This document shows, piece by piece, positions 25,645 through 34,856 of a stretch of 64,000 nt of DNA. A model generated the notes under the pieces. That model saw nothing but the letters and a program-made list of their open reading frames with translations, made no database searches and had not been told where the DNA came from. Made by a program: the position numbers and the translations under genes. Every line of letters begins with the position of its first letter. The stretch's first letter is position 1. Source of the stretch: JAGQYH01 sp041393015 (lineage in GTDB: Bacteria > Bacteroidota > Bacteroidia > Chitinophagales > JADIYW01); assembly GCA_041393015.1 (NCBI GenBank), contig JAWKKV010000009.1:62001-126000 (forward strand). Direction: 5' to 3'.

Positions 25645-28035
25645 TTATTCTTTTTCAGCTAAGGCAATATTCTCAATACCTTTGATCAACGCATCCGGAT
25701 TAAATGAAATGCTGTTAATTCCATTTTTAACCAAAAATTGGGCGTACTCTGGATAATCGCTAGGCGCTTGGCCACAAAGACCGGTATGTGTTTTTGTTTT
25801 TTTAGCCTTCATTAATGTCATTTCAATTAATTGCATCACAGCAGGATCAAAAGGACTAAATGTATCGGTCAATAATTCAGAATCTCTATCGGCTCCTAAA
25901 GTCAGCTGGGTAAGATCATTAGAGCCAATAGAAAATCCATCGAAATGTTTGGCAAATTCTTCCGCTAATAAAGCATTACTGGGTATCTCTATCATCACAT
26001 ATAATTCCAAACCATTTTGTTTTCTCTTTAGTCCACAATCATCTAATACAGCAATTACTTTTTTTGCTTCTTCTATTGTTCTACAAAACGGAATCATCAA
26101 TTTCACGTTGGTTAAACCCATTTCGTCACGAACAATTTTCATGGCTTTACATTCCATTTCAAATGCTGCTCTGTACAAGGGATGATAATACCTTGACGCG
26201 CCTCTAAAACCAATCATCGGATTTTCTTCATCCGGCTCAAATTGCTGTCCACCCAATAAATTGGCATATTCATTCGATTTAAAATCGCTCATTCTAACAA
26301 TTACTTCTTTAGGGTAAAATGCAGCCGCCATTTTTGCGGTAGCTTCAGCGAGCTTTTGAATAAAATATTCTTCTTTACTAACATATCGCGCTGTTATAGC
26401 AGCAATCTTTTCCTTTAACTCTTTATTTTTTATGGTATCAAAATGTTTCAATGCCATGGGATGAATGCCAATTGTATTGCTGATGATAAATTCCATTCGC
26501 ATCAATCCAACTCCATCATTCGGCAATAAAGAGTATCGAAATGCTTCATCAGGATGCGCCAAAATCAACATCACTTTAGTCTTGGTTTTTGGAATGCTTG
26601 TGATATCAATCTTCTTTTCACTCCAAGGCAAAACACCATCATAAATGTAACCAGTATCTCCTTTAGCTGTGCTCACCGTTATGGTTTGTCCATCTTGAAT
26701 AACCTGTGTACCATTCGTCGTTCCTACTACTGCAATAGCACCAACTTCCCTTGCTACAATAGCAGCATGTGAGGTTCTTCCACCTTGGTCTGTAATAATA
26801 GCAGCGGCCTTTTTTAATACTGGATCCCAATCAGGATCAGTACGTTCCGTCACTAATATTTCGCCTTTATTTAATTTTGATATCTCCTTCGCAGAGTGAA
26901 GTAATCTTGCTTTACCGGAGACAATTTTATTTCCTAATCCGGCTCCTTGACAAAGTAACTTTCCTTCCTTTAGCAATTTATATTGCTTAAAAATGGCTTC
27001 CTTTTTATTGCTGTGTACAGTTTCCGGTCTTGCTTGAACAATATATAATGCTCCGTCTTCTCCATCTTTCGCCCATTCTATGTCCATATGGCATTGATAG
27101 TGATCTTGTATAATCATCGCCCATTTCGCCAATTGAGTAACTTCCTGATCGGATAAAACTAACTGTTGTCTCTTTTCTAGAGAAGTATCTATGTTGATGA
27201 TCGCATCCTCCGGTTTAACGATATCCTTAATGCTTGTGTCGGAATAGATCATCGTTTTCATTTTACTCCCCAATTGGTGGGCAATAACGGATTGATTGAC
27301 CTTACCCAACAAAGGTTTGAAGACCAAAAATTCATCCGTATTGACAGCGCCTTGCACTACATTTTCACCTAAACCCCAAGCTCCTGAAACCAAAACAACC
27401 TGCTCAAAGCCCGAATCCGGATCCATGGTAAACATAACGCCTGAACAAGCTAAGTCGGCACGAATCATGGTTTGAATACCTACAGACAAAGCAACTTTCA
27501 TATGGTCAAATCCATTGTCTACTCTATACTTTATGGCTCTATCGGTAAACAAAGACGCATAGCAACGATGACAAGCTTTGATAATATTATCCTCTCCTTT
27601 TACATTCAAATATGTTTCTTGCTGCCCTGCGAAACTTGCATTAGGTAAATCTTCTGCTGTAGCACTGCTTCGCACTGCAAACGACTTGTTTTCTCCTACC
27701 GAGTTTAATAATTGACGATAGGTGTCTAAGATTTCATTTTGTACCGATACAGGAAAATCTGCAGATAAAATTAATGCTCGAGCTGCTTTACCCACTGCTG
27801 AAAGATTATTAAAATTTTCAAGATCAAGCTGTCGTAACGCATCAGACAATTTAGCTTCTAACTGATTTTCTTTTAAAAATTCCCAGTATCCCGATGAGGT
27901 GACCGCAAAACCTTCCGGTACACTAACTCCTTTTGATGATAGACCAACATACATCTCACCAAGCGAAGCGTTTTTACCACCTACCGATGGAACATCCTTA
28001 ATACTAATCTTTGAAAAGTGTTTGATAAAGCTCAT
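25645..28035 (-). CDS. ppsA: phosphoenolpyruvate synthase
   Basis: The 796-residue protein makes PEP from pyruvate and ATP with a phosphohistidine relay. The N-terminal ATP-grasp part includes VPSVGGKNASLGEMYVGLS and SFAVRSSATAEDLPNASFAG. The mobile phosphohistidine domain has GGRTSHAAIVAREVGAIAVV near residue 425, and the C-terminal PEP/pyruvate barrel has MIGFRGASRYY, VKLMIPFCRT, FSIGSNDLTQLTLGADRDS and THTGLCGQAPSD. Length is normal. It allows gluconeogenic growth and is separate from neighbouring genes. Confidence 0.95.
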   Translation of the reverse strand: MSFIKHFSKISIKDVPSVGGKNASLGEMYVGLSSKGVSVPEGFAVTSSGYWEFLKENQLEAKLSDALRQLDLENFNNLSAVGKAARALILSADFPVSVQNEILDTYRQLLNSVGENKSFAVRSSATAEDLPNASFAGQQETYLNVKGEDNIIKACHRCYASLFTDRAIKYRVDNGFDHMKVALSVGIQTMIRADLACSGVMFTMDPDSGFEQVVLVSGAWGLGENVVQGAVNTDEFLVFKPLLGKVNQSVIAHQLGSKMKTMIYSDTSIKDIVKPEDAIINIDTSLEKRQQLVLSDQEVTQLAKWAMIIQDHYQCHMDIEWAKDGEDGALYIVQARPETVHSNKKEAIFKQYKLLKEGKLLCQGAGLGNKIVSGKARLLHSAKEISKLNKGEILVTERTDPDWDPVLKKAAAIITDQGGRTSHAAIVAREVGAIAVVGTTNGTQVIQDGQTITVSTAKGDTGYIYDGVLPWSEKKIDITSIPKTKTKVMLILAHPDEAFRYSLLPNDGVGLMRMEFIISNTIGIHPMALKHFDTIKNKELKEKIAAITARYVSKEEYFIQKLAEATAKMAAAFYPKEVIVRMSDFKSNEYANLLGGQQFEPDEENPMIGFRGASRYYHPLYRAAFEMECKAMKIVRDEMGLTNVKLMIPFCRTIEEAKKVIAVLDDCGLKRKQNGLELYVMIEIPSNALLAEEFAKHFDGFSIGSNDLTQLTLGADRDSELLTDTFSPFDPAVMQLIEMTLMKAKKTKTHTGLCGQAPSDYPEYAQFLVKNGINSISFNPDALIKGIENIALAEKE

Positions 28036-28187
28036 AGCATTACATTATTTATCTCTAATGTAATTGGTATTTCTACAAAACTTTGTGAGTTTTAATACTC
28101 TGAAAAATGATATATATCAGTTGTTTGATGGAACTTATGCTTAATCAAGGATAGGCACTAGTGTCTTTATGCTAATTGCAATCAAGC

Positions 28188-28589
28188 CTATTTATTCACG
28201 CTAATCATGGTGGCAGTCATTCTCGAAAATTCTATTTCACCTGTTTCATCGGTGACCACAGCTTCACAAAAAGTAATTCTTCTGCCTGATTTAATTACCC
28301 TTCCGGTCGCAATCAATTTTTCAGCTTTTGCCGGTCGCATCATGCTTGATTTAAACTCAATGGATAATACTTCTTTATCATTATCCATCATACTTAATGC
28401 TGCATAACCACATGCGGTATCAGCAAGTGTTGAGATGGCTCCTGCATGGATATATTGATGCTGCTGAGTGAGTTTTAGATGGTAATCACATTCAATCACC
28501 ACCACTCCTTTTTCTACTGAAACTAGCCGAGCACCGAGGGTTTGCATAAACTGCTGTTGATGAAAGCTGTCTTTAATTCTTTGCTCCAT
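28188..28589 (-). CDS. PaaI-family thioesterase (hotdog fold)
   Basis: The 133-residue hotdog-fold protein has HAGAISTLADTACGYAALSM, the PaaI active-site helix region, an N-terminal VVIECDYHLKLTQQHQYI, and IATGRVIKSGRRITFCEAVV. It hydrolyses an acyl-CoA, possibly aromatic, in the cytoplasm. It starts one base after the stop of the permease gene upstream (28591), so both are in one transcript; the metabolic link is not obvious. Confidence 0.87.
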   Translation of the reverse strand: MEQRIKDSFHQQQFMQTLGARLVSVEKGVVVIECDYHLKLTQQHQYIHAGAISTLADTACGYAALSMMDNDKEVLSIEFKSSMMRPAKAEKLIATGRVIKSGRRITFCEAVVTDETGEIEFSRMTATMISVNK

Positions 28590-28590
28590 T

Positions 28591-29649
28591 TTATCTACCC
28601 AGCAATTTTATTACAATTACCAATAACACACTAATTAGCAATCCAAACATCACTTTAGCAAAATCTTTCCCTACATCTTTAAACACAGATTTATGGATTC
28701 GCCCTTCCAATCTTAATCGAATAGCTAACTCTCTACCGGCTAACAAACCAATAAACACCCATGTGGTTGACATTGGTAACTTGCCTGTCCATGGGAAATT
28801 ATAGTTTAATCCCAATATGCTATCGTACTTAAAAATATACAAAACCATACCATAAGATAGATCTACAAACGTTGCCGATCGAATATCAACAGTATTGGTT
28901 TTTCGTTTTACGATATTCTGTACAGCACCTCCTTTCTTATAAAAAATAAAGCCTAACAATAAAACTAATGCCAAAACAGAAAGGGCAAAATGGAAAACCG
29001 AAAGGTCTCCTTTACCTAATAAGTAGATGTAGATATTGGCTAAATCTTGCGTTAACCATTGCCACCATAGCCATCCAGTGGAGAACCATTGGGCAAACGT
29101 CCACCACTTAACATGCTTAATTGGATTTTTTATAAATCGCTTTTCCAACAAGTCAACAAAGAAGATATATAAGGCAAAAGCAGCTGTAAAAGCGAGCACA
29201 TAACCCATCAATGATTTCTTAATCATTTGCCCCAACTTAGAGTCCATATCTACTACATGAGATACAATTTCGCCTATACTATTCCCTTCAATTGAACTTA
29301 ACGAGAATAAAGTAAGAATCAAAAAAGTGGTACTCACCGGAATACCCATTCGAGTAACGACCAACAACACTAGCGGTGGTAAAAGATAATACCATTCAAG
29401 ATGTGTGGGAATGTTAAACTTATCTAACCGTCCGTAGGCTACCCCGTAATCGTATAAGTCCTTTGGATCTAAATAACCATAAATAAGAACCGCAATTAAA
29501 ATAATGGAAGCAAATCCCCATAGAACATACCAAGGCTTCTTTTCATTAGAACTTAAAAATGTGCCGAGGGTTTGAATAACGTCATTTCCTACTACTGAAT
29601 AAGCAGCCAATAGAAAACCTGCAATCATTATAAAACTGGAAATTTCCAT
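28591..29649 (-). CDS. PiT-like inorganic-anion permease, divergent
   Basis: The 352-residue protein has about 9-10 membrane segments. YSVVGNDVIQTLGTFLSSNE near the N-terminus resembles the PiT signature (GANDxANAFGT); GIPVSTTFLILTLFSL and PMSTTWVFIGLLAGRELAIR correspond to the repeated PVSTTH-type motifs of phosphate permeases. It is shorter and more diverged than PitA. Phosphate or sulfate transport is inferred from family resemblance. The thioesterase gene follows with one base between. Confidence 0.7.
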   Translation of the reverse strand: MEISSFIMIAGFLLAAYSVVGNDVIQTLGTFLSSNEKKPWYVLWGFASIILIAVLIYGYLDPKDLYDYGVAYGRLDKFNIPTHLEWYYLLPPLVLLVVTRMGIPVSTTFLILTLFSLSSIEGNSIGEIVSHVVDMDSKLGQMIKKSLMGYVLAFTAAFALYIFFVDLLEKRFIKNPIKHVKWWTFAQWFSTGWLWWQWLTQDLANIYIYLLGKGDLSVFHFALSVLALVLLLGFIFYKKGGAVQNIVKRKTNTVDIRSATFVDLSYGMVLYIFKYDSILGLNYNFPWTGKLPMSTTWVFIGLLAGRELAIRLRLEGRIHKSVFKDVGKDFAKVMFGLLISVLLVIVIKLLGR

Positions 29650-30096
29650 TATTACATTTTAGTTTTCAAGTAAATTTTTCAATCTAAAAATTACATCAAT
29701 TTTGAAAAGGAGCATAAGGTATATAATTCAGTTAGAATGATTTTGATCTGCTTTGATTAATTATCCACTAAAACATTTTAAACCTCAATATAATGCTTGT
29801 ATTTAGTTGATGTCTAAAATGGGCGACATTCCCTTTCCATATTTACGGCATAAAGGTATCACTATATGGTGGTTGTACCTAAAAGCAATAATTCAAATAA
29901 TTTATTTTAATGTGTTTTTAGTGTGTAGTTTTGTTGTTTTTTTGAATCCTTTTTCTGTTTTTAAAATTGAATGTAAAATACCTCTATAAAGTTTGATCGT
30001 AAAATATCACCTAAATAGGCGATAACAGACAATCATCTATTTTTGAACTTTGTTGGTTAATCGACTCAAAATTGAATTAAAGAGTAAAATGAATCT
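29650..30096. other. 447-bp intergenic region
   Basis: The gap lies between the divergent permease and sensor-kinase genes. It is AT-rich. TATTTTTG at 30038-30045 fits a -7 box for the kinase gene, 52 bp before its start, without a convincing -33. A 60-codon frame (29807-29989) has no family resemblance and a poor start, so I do not call it a gene. Confidence 0.5.
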
Positions 30097-32016
30097 ATGA
30101 AGCTTACCCTTTCATTTTTTATAATGATTCTTACGGTATCGAATGTTTTAGCACAATCTTATGAAGATAGCCTACTGCATATTTTAAAAATCGATAAGAA
30201 TAAAGCCAACGTAAAAGAAGCTACTTTTCTATTGGGCGAATATTTAGTGCAAAGAAATCCTGAACAAGCAGAAATATATGCCGATCAATTAAACAGTATG
30301 TCCAATACGCCAAAAGACAGTGCTGAATGGGGACGACTCAATTATATTTATGGAGCCAGCCACAGATGGCAAGGCAATGTAACAACGGCTTTAGACTACT
30401 ATCAAAAAAACTACGATTACTATAATCGAGCGAATGACAGTATCAATATTGCCATCAGTGCAGAATTTATAGGCAATATCAATATGTTTTTGGGGAATAA
30501 TTTAATTGCTCAAGAGTATCTTTTAAAATGTGCCGACATTTATGCGGCCATTGGAACACCAAAGCAAAGAGCAGGCATCAGCAAACTTTTAGCTAGTTTT
30601 TATTTGAATATTGATCAAACCGATAAGGCTGAAGAAAAATACTTAGATGCTTTACAGGCCTTTACCATCATTAACGATAGTGCGGGCATGTCGAGTTGCA
30701 ACGCCAATTTAGGTTTACTGTATGCCGATTTAGGAGCGTTTGAAAAAGCAGAAGAGCATTTAATGCGACAGAAAGCTTTGAATGCCGTGTTTCCTACTCA
30801 AAGAGAAATGGGATTTCACTATGACTTCTTGGGTGTTTTAAGAAAAAGGCAAGGTCGTTTGCAAGAAGCGTATGAAGAATCTTACAAAGCTTTAAAAATA
30901 CGAGAAGGCTTAAGTAGCACTTATAATTTATGCGAATCGAAGTTAAGTGTTGGAGGAATTTTGATTGAATTAGGTCGCTATGAAGAAGCCATAGATCAAT
31001 TAAATGATGTGCTTGAATTTGAAGAACACAACTCCTTCAACCAACAAAATAGAGCCCACGAATTACTTTCAGAAGCATATGAAAAAGAGAAAAAATACAA
31101 AGAGGCATTAGAACATTACAAAGCCTATAAAGCTGGAAGCGATAGCATTTACAATGAAGAATCTATTCAGATCATAGCAGAAAAAGATGCTGCATATAAA
31201 AAGAAAGAACAAGATGCAGAAATTTCACTATTGAATCTAAAAAATCAAGTAACCCAGCAGAAGTTAAATAAATCAAAGGCTTTAATTACGTTTAGTTTGA
31301 TTGGGTTGGCAATTTTTTCGCTCCTTTCCTTCTTTATTTTCTTGATGTATCAAAAAATAAAAGGGAAAAATGTCATCATTAAAAAAGCTTTAAGCGATAA
31401 AGAACTATTGATTCAAGAAATTCATCATCGAGTAAAGAATAATTTGCAAATCATCTCAAGTTTATTGAAGCTTCAATCGAGATATATTACAGATGAAAAA
31501 GCGTTAGAAGCTATTCAGGATGGGCGAAACAGGGTACAATCGATGGCAATCTTACACAAAGATTTATACAAAGAAGACAATGTAAGAGGCGTTAATATGA
31601 AAACCTATTTTAGCAATTTAACGCAAGGAATTTTCAATTCTTATAATCTTAAAAATGATAAAGTTGCGTTGAATCTAGACATTGAAAATGTAAGCCTGGA
31701 TGTTGATACCGTCATTCCAATTGGTTTGATTACGAACGAGTTAATTTCCAACTCACTTAAATATGCTTTTACGGAAGGTTATGATCAAGCTAAAATTGAG
31801 GTCAAGCTCAAAGAAATTGATGACCACTACGAGCTAACGGTAAGCGATAATGGAATTGGAATTAATGATAAAATTTTAGCCCAGACCACAAGCAATACAT
31901 TCGGACAAAAGATGATTAAAGCATTTGCAGACAAGTTAAAAGCCACGGTTCACATTAGTAATTCGCATGGAACAGAAGTGGTGATTAATATTCCAAAGCC
32001 AACCACAGTTGGGTAA
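30097..32016 (+). CDS. TPR-containing sensor histidine kinase (HisKA_2 type)
   Basis: The 639-residue protein has a signal peptide (cut near VLAQ) and about seven TPR units at residues ~35-350 (SCNANLGLLYADLGAFEKAE, YEESYKALKIREG, KYKEALEHYKAYKAGSDS). One membrane helix lies near 400-420 (ALITFSLIGLAIFSLLSFFI). The HisKA_2 domain has the phospho-acceptor His in LLIQEIHHRVKNNLQIISSL, and the ATPase shows NELISNSLKYAF and VSDNGIGIN. The periplasmic TPRs would sense or dock a ligand. No response regulator is adjacent, so its partner is elsewhere. Confidence 0.9.
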   Translation: MKLTLSFFIMILTVSNVLAQSYEDSLLHILKIDKNKANVKEATFLLGEYLVQRNPEQAEIYADQLNSMSNTPKDSAEWGRLNYIYGASHRWQGNVTTALDYYQKNYDYYNRANDSINIAISAEFIGNINMFLGNNLIAQEYLLKCADIYAAIGTPKQRAGISKLLASFYLNIDQTDKAEEKYLDALQAFTIINDSAGMSSCNANLGLLYADLGAFEKAEEHLMRQKALNAVFPTQREMGFHYDFLGVLRKRQGRLQEAYEESYKALKIREGLSSTYNLCESKLSVGGILIELGRYEEAIDQLNDVLEFEEHNSFNQQNRAHELLSEAYEKEKKYKEALEHYKAYKAGSDSIYNEESIQIIAEKDAAYKKKEQDAEISLLNLKNQVTQQKLNKSKALITFSLIGLAIFSLLSFFIFLMYQKIKGKNVIIKKALSDKELLIQEIHHRVKNNLQIISSLLKLQSRYITDEKALEAIQDGRNRVQSMAILHKDLYKEDNVRGVNMKTYFSNLTQGIFNSYNLKNDKVALNLDIENVSLDVDTVIPIGLITNELISNSLKYAFTEGYDQAKIEVKLKEIDDHYELTVSDNGIGINDKILAQTTSNTFGQKMIKAFADKLKATVHISNSHGTEVVINIPKPTTVG

Positions 32017-32142
32017 AGTCAGCGAGATTGTCTATAGTTCTGAAATCGTTAATTGTCTGACGAGAAAGGCTTTTGCCGATGGCAGTCTGCATTCGTTAAT
32101 TAAAACAGCAATAGATAGATTATTCAGCAAAAGTTCGCGTCA

Positions 32143-32180
32143 TCTAAAAAAAAACCAGCGTTCTAATAATTTTAGAACGC
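32143..32180 (-). terminator. terminator of the tex gene
   Basis: Read on the minus strand, GCGTTCTAA / TTAGAACGC arms (32158-32180) with a 5-nt loop are followed by TGG and a run of eight or more T. It lies 87 bp beyond the tex stop. Confidence 0.65.
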
Positions 32181-32266
32181 GGATAGACATAACTCAGATT
32201 AGCAGAATAACTACTTACTTCCTACTTTGTTGATTATTTCGATAACGCTGATTGGCGCTGTTGTCA

Positions 32267-34393
32267 TCAACCCTTCAAACTCAACGATATCCGTTTTCTA
32301 TTCGTATCCACTTCAATCACTTTGGCACTTACTTCTTGATTCAATTTTACCACATCCAATGGATCTTTTACAAATCGATCGGCCAATTGCGAAATATGAA
32401 TTAATCCGGTAGCCTTGATGCCAATATCTACAAAAGCGCCAAACTTGGTTACGTTATTAATGATGCCATTCACCATCATGCCAACACGAAGATCTTCAAT
32501 GCTATTGACACCCGGCGTAAATTCAAAGGTTTTCGCAGCGCCTCTAATATCTAAGCCCGGTTTAGCCAATTCCGCCAAAATATCATTAATGGTTGGCAAA
32601 CCTACTTCGGCATTAATATATTTATTCGGATGAATGGATTTTCGCAATTCCCCATTTTTAATTAAACTGGGAACGTCTGTTCGCAAATCTTTTGCCATTA
32701 TCTTCACCAAACTGTACCGCTCCGGATGCACTCCGGTATTATCCAATGGATTTTTACCGTCTCTAATTCTTAGAAATCCTGCCGACTGTTCAAATGCCTT
32801 CTCTCCCATTCTCGGCACATTTTTTAATTGCTCAATATTCTCAAATGAACCATGCTCCAAACGATAATCCACAATATTTTTGGCTAAAGTCGGACCTAAT
32901 CCTGAGATATACGTCAACACATGTTCTGAAGCCGTATTCAAATTAATACCGACCAAATTCACGCAACTCTCCACACATCTATCCAAATCTGCTTTTAACT
33001 TAGTTTGATTCACATCGTGCTGATATTGCCCGACGCCAATGGACTTAGGATCTATCTTAACCAATTCTGACAAAGGATCCATCAATCTTCTGGCAATGGA
33101 AACTGCTCCTCTTACCGTGATATCATGATCGAGAAACTCTTTCCTAGCAATCTCCGAAGCAGAATAAATCGATGCGCCACTTTCATTCACCATAAAAGCC
33201 TCCACTTGCTTACCTAAATTGATCGATTTGATAAAGGCATAGCTTTCTTTGCCTGCTGTTCCATTGCCAATGGCGATGGCTTCTAGTTCATATTTGTGCG
33301 CTAAGTGCTCAATCGTTTTCTGTGCTTCCTCTTGTTTATTTTGAGGCGGATGCGGATAAATGGTCGTATTCTCCAACAAGTTGCCATGCTCATCTAAACA
33401 AACCACTTTACAGCCTGTTCTAAATCCGGGATCAATCCCCATAATTCGCTTGTTCCCCAACGGTGGAGCCAATAACAGCTGCTTTAAATTTTCAGAGAAC
33501 ACCCGAATCGCTTCTTCATCGGCCTTTTCCTTGTATATTTTCCTAAACTCCGTTTCAATTCCAGGTCCTAACAATCTAGCATAAGCATCAGTAATAGCGG
33601 CCTCCAATTGCTCTCTGCAAGCATACGACGCCCACGACTTCACGTATTTTCTTTTCAATTGAAAGAAAGCATCTTCTTTGTCAACAGACAATTTCACTCG
33701 AAGTAAACCTTCTTTTTCTCCTCTCAACATGGCTAAAACACGATGGGCTGGTGCACGAGAAGCCGATTCCTCCGAATCAAAATAGTCACTGTATTTCGCA
33801 GCTTCCTCTTTTTTACTTTTCACCACTTTAGCCGAAAAATTGGCTTTTTGCCGAAACAATTTTCTAATCAAGTTTCTAGCGTCAGTGTCTTCGCTGATTC
33901 GTTCAGCAATGATATCTCTTGCGCCTTCTAATGCTTGATCACTAGACGTCACCTCTCCTTTTACGAATCTTCTAGCTTCTCCTTTTACATCCTTTATTTC
34001 CTGTTTCCAAATTAAATTAGCCAACGGTTCTAATCCCAATTCTTTGGCGACGGTGGCTTTTGTTTTCCGTTTCTTTTTAAATGGCAGATATAAATCCTCT
34101 AATTCAACTTCTTCCCAACAATTTTCTAACTGCTGTTTCAAGTCTTTAGTCAACTGACCTTGTTCTTCGATGGTTTGAATGATAAAGGCACGTCGTTTGA
34201 TGAGTTCATTGAGTTGGTTTCGAGCATTATCGATTTCGGCGATTTGCACTTCATCCAACGATCCGGTGGCTTCTTTTCTATATCTAGCGATAAATGGAAT
34301 AGTTGCACCAGACTCTAATAACTCAATGGTTTTGGCGACTTGATTGGTATTTAAATTTAATCGTTTGGATATGATGGGTAATATGGTTGACAT
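32267..34393 (-). CDS. tex: Tex-family RNA-binding transcription accessory protein
   Basis: The 708-residue protein has the Tex N-terminal helical region (VAKTIELLESGATIPFIARY, RKEATGSLDEVQIAEID). The YqgF-like nuclease fold contains KRIMGIDPGFRTGCKVV, followed by helix-hairpin-helix ISGLGPTLAKNIVDYR and a C-terminal S1 domain (VGMMVNGIINNVTKFGAFVD, IGIKATGLIHISQLAD). Length is close to family normal. Tex acts in transcript handling and stress tolerance. The C-terminal end after the S1 domain is short, so the usual trailing low-complexity tail is absent. Confidence 0.94.
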   Translation of the reverse strand: MSTILPIISKRLNLNTNQVAKTIELLESGATIPFIARYRKEATGSLDEVQIAEIDNARNQLNELIKRRAFIIQTIEEQGQLTKDLKQQLENCWEEVELEDLYLPFKKKRKTKATVAKELGLEPLANLIWKQEIKDVKGEARRFVKGEVTSSDQALEGARDIIAERISEDTDARNLIRKLFRQKANFSAKVVKSKKEEAAKYSDYFDSEESASRAPAHRVLAMLRGEKEGLLRVKLSVDKEDAFFQLKRKYVKSWASYACREQLEAAITDAYARLLGPGIETEFRKIYKEKADEEAIRVFSENLKQLLLAPPLGNKRIMGIDPGFRTGCKVVCLDEHGNLLENTTIYPHPPQNKQEEAQKTIEHLAHKYELEAIAIGNGTAGKESYAFIKSINLGKQVEAFMVNESGASIYSASEIARKEFLDHDITVRGAVSIARRLMDPLSELVKIDPKSIGVGQYQHDVNQTKLKADLDRCVESCVNLVGINLNTASEHVLTYISGLGPTLAKNIVDYRLEHGSFENIEQLKNVPRMGEKAFEQSAGFLRIRDGKNPLDNTGVHPERYSLVKIMAKDLRTDVPSLIKNGELRKSIHPNKYINAEVGLPTINDILAELAKPGLDIRGAAKTFEFTPGVNSIEDLRVGMMVNGIINNVTKFGAFVDIGIKATGLIHISQLADRFVKDPLDVVKLNQEVSAKVIEVDTNRKRISLSLKG

Positions 34394-34856
34394 GAATTTT
34401 ACTGCTTTATTTTTCGGGTTAAAAAGTAAGGAAAAATATTAGAACTGTTTGAAGGTGATTTTTTTGACACGAATGGCACGAATTTTAGAAAACCCATTTA
34501 ATATTTTATCTACTAATTTTCACTTTAGGCAATATTTCACAAATTGACTTGCCGCGTTCGCGGCAAAAAATCCGTGTAAATCTTAATATGGTTAGCCATA
34601 TCTGCTATAATGATAGATTCAAACAAAAAGAACGCTGATATCTTCCTATCAATTTACCTAAATAACATTATAATTTCCTATTTGCAGATTACCAACGATA
34701 ACGCAGATATTCGCTGTTTGCCAATACCGTTGAATACTTTTTTCCGCGAATGTTAGCGTCATTAGTTTTCATCCGCGTTCCATTTTAATAGAAGCAGAAA
34801 CTTTTCATTCATCTAGTTAACAATCCTTTTAATTAGAAATTGTGTCAGTAATTTTT
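34394..34856. repeat. 463-bp intergenic region with degenerate short repeats
   Basis: This gap contains fragments of Bacteroidota intergenic repeats: GACACGAATGGCACGAATTTT (34466-34486), AATCCGTGTAAATC (near 34568), AACGCTGATATC (near 34632), AACGATAACGCAGATATTCGC (near 34693) and CGCGAATGTTAGCGTCATT (near 34745). A short perfect hairpin GCCGCGTTCGCGGC lies at 34551-34564. No gene was recognised. Confidence 0.5.

Noticed and set aside
29807..29989. 60-codon frame in the permease-kinase gap
   Set aside because: No ATG start with context, no family resemblance; hydrophobic codons come from AT-rich DNA.
32009..32412. Two short plus-strand frames after the kinase
   Set aside because: They overlap the tex terminator and gene on the other strand and have no sensible protein features.
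34551..34564. GCCGCGTTCGCGGC hairpin as a terminator
   Set aside because: It is followed by A on the plus strand, and its T run is on the wrong side for the minus-strand genes; more likely a repeat fragment.
34752..34757. GTTAGC as another attC box
   Set aside because: No partner GCTAAC with an inner stem nearby, and it lies in degenerate repeat sequence.
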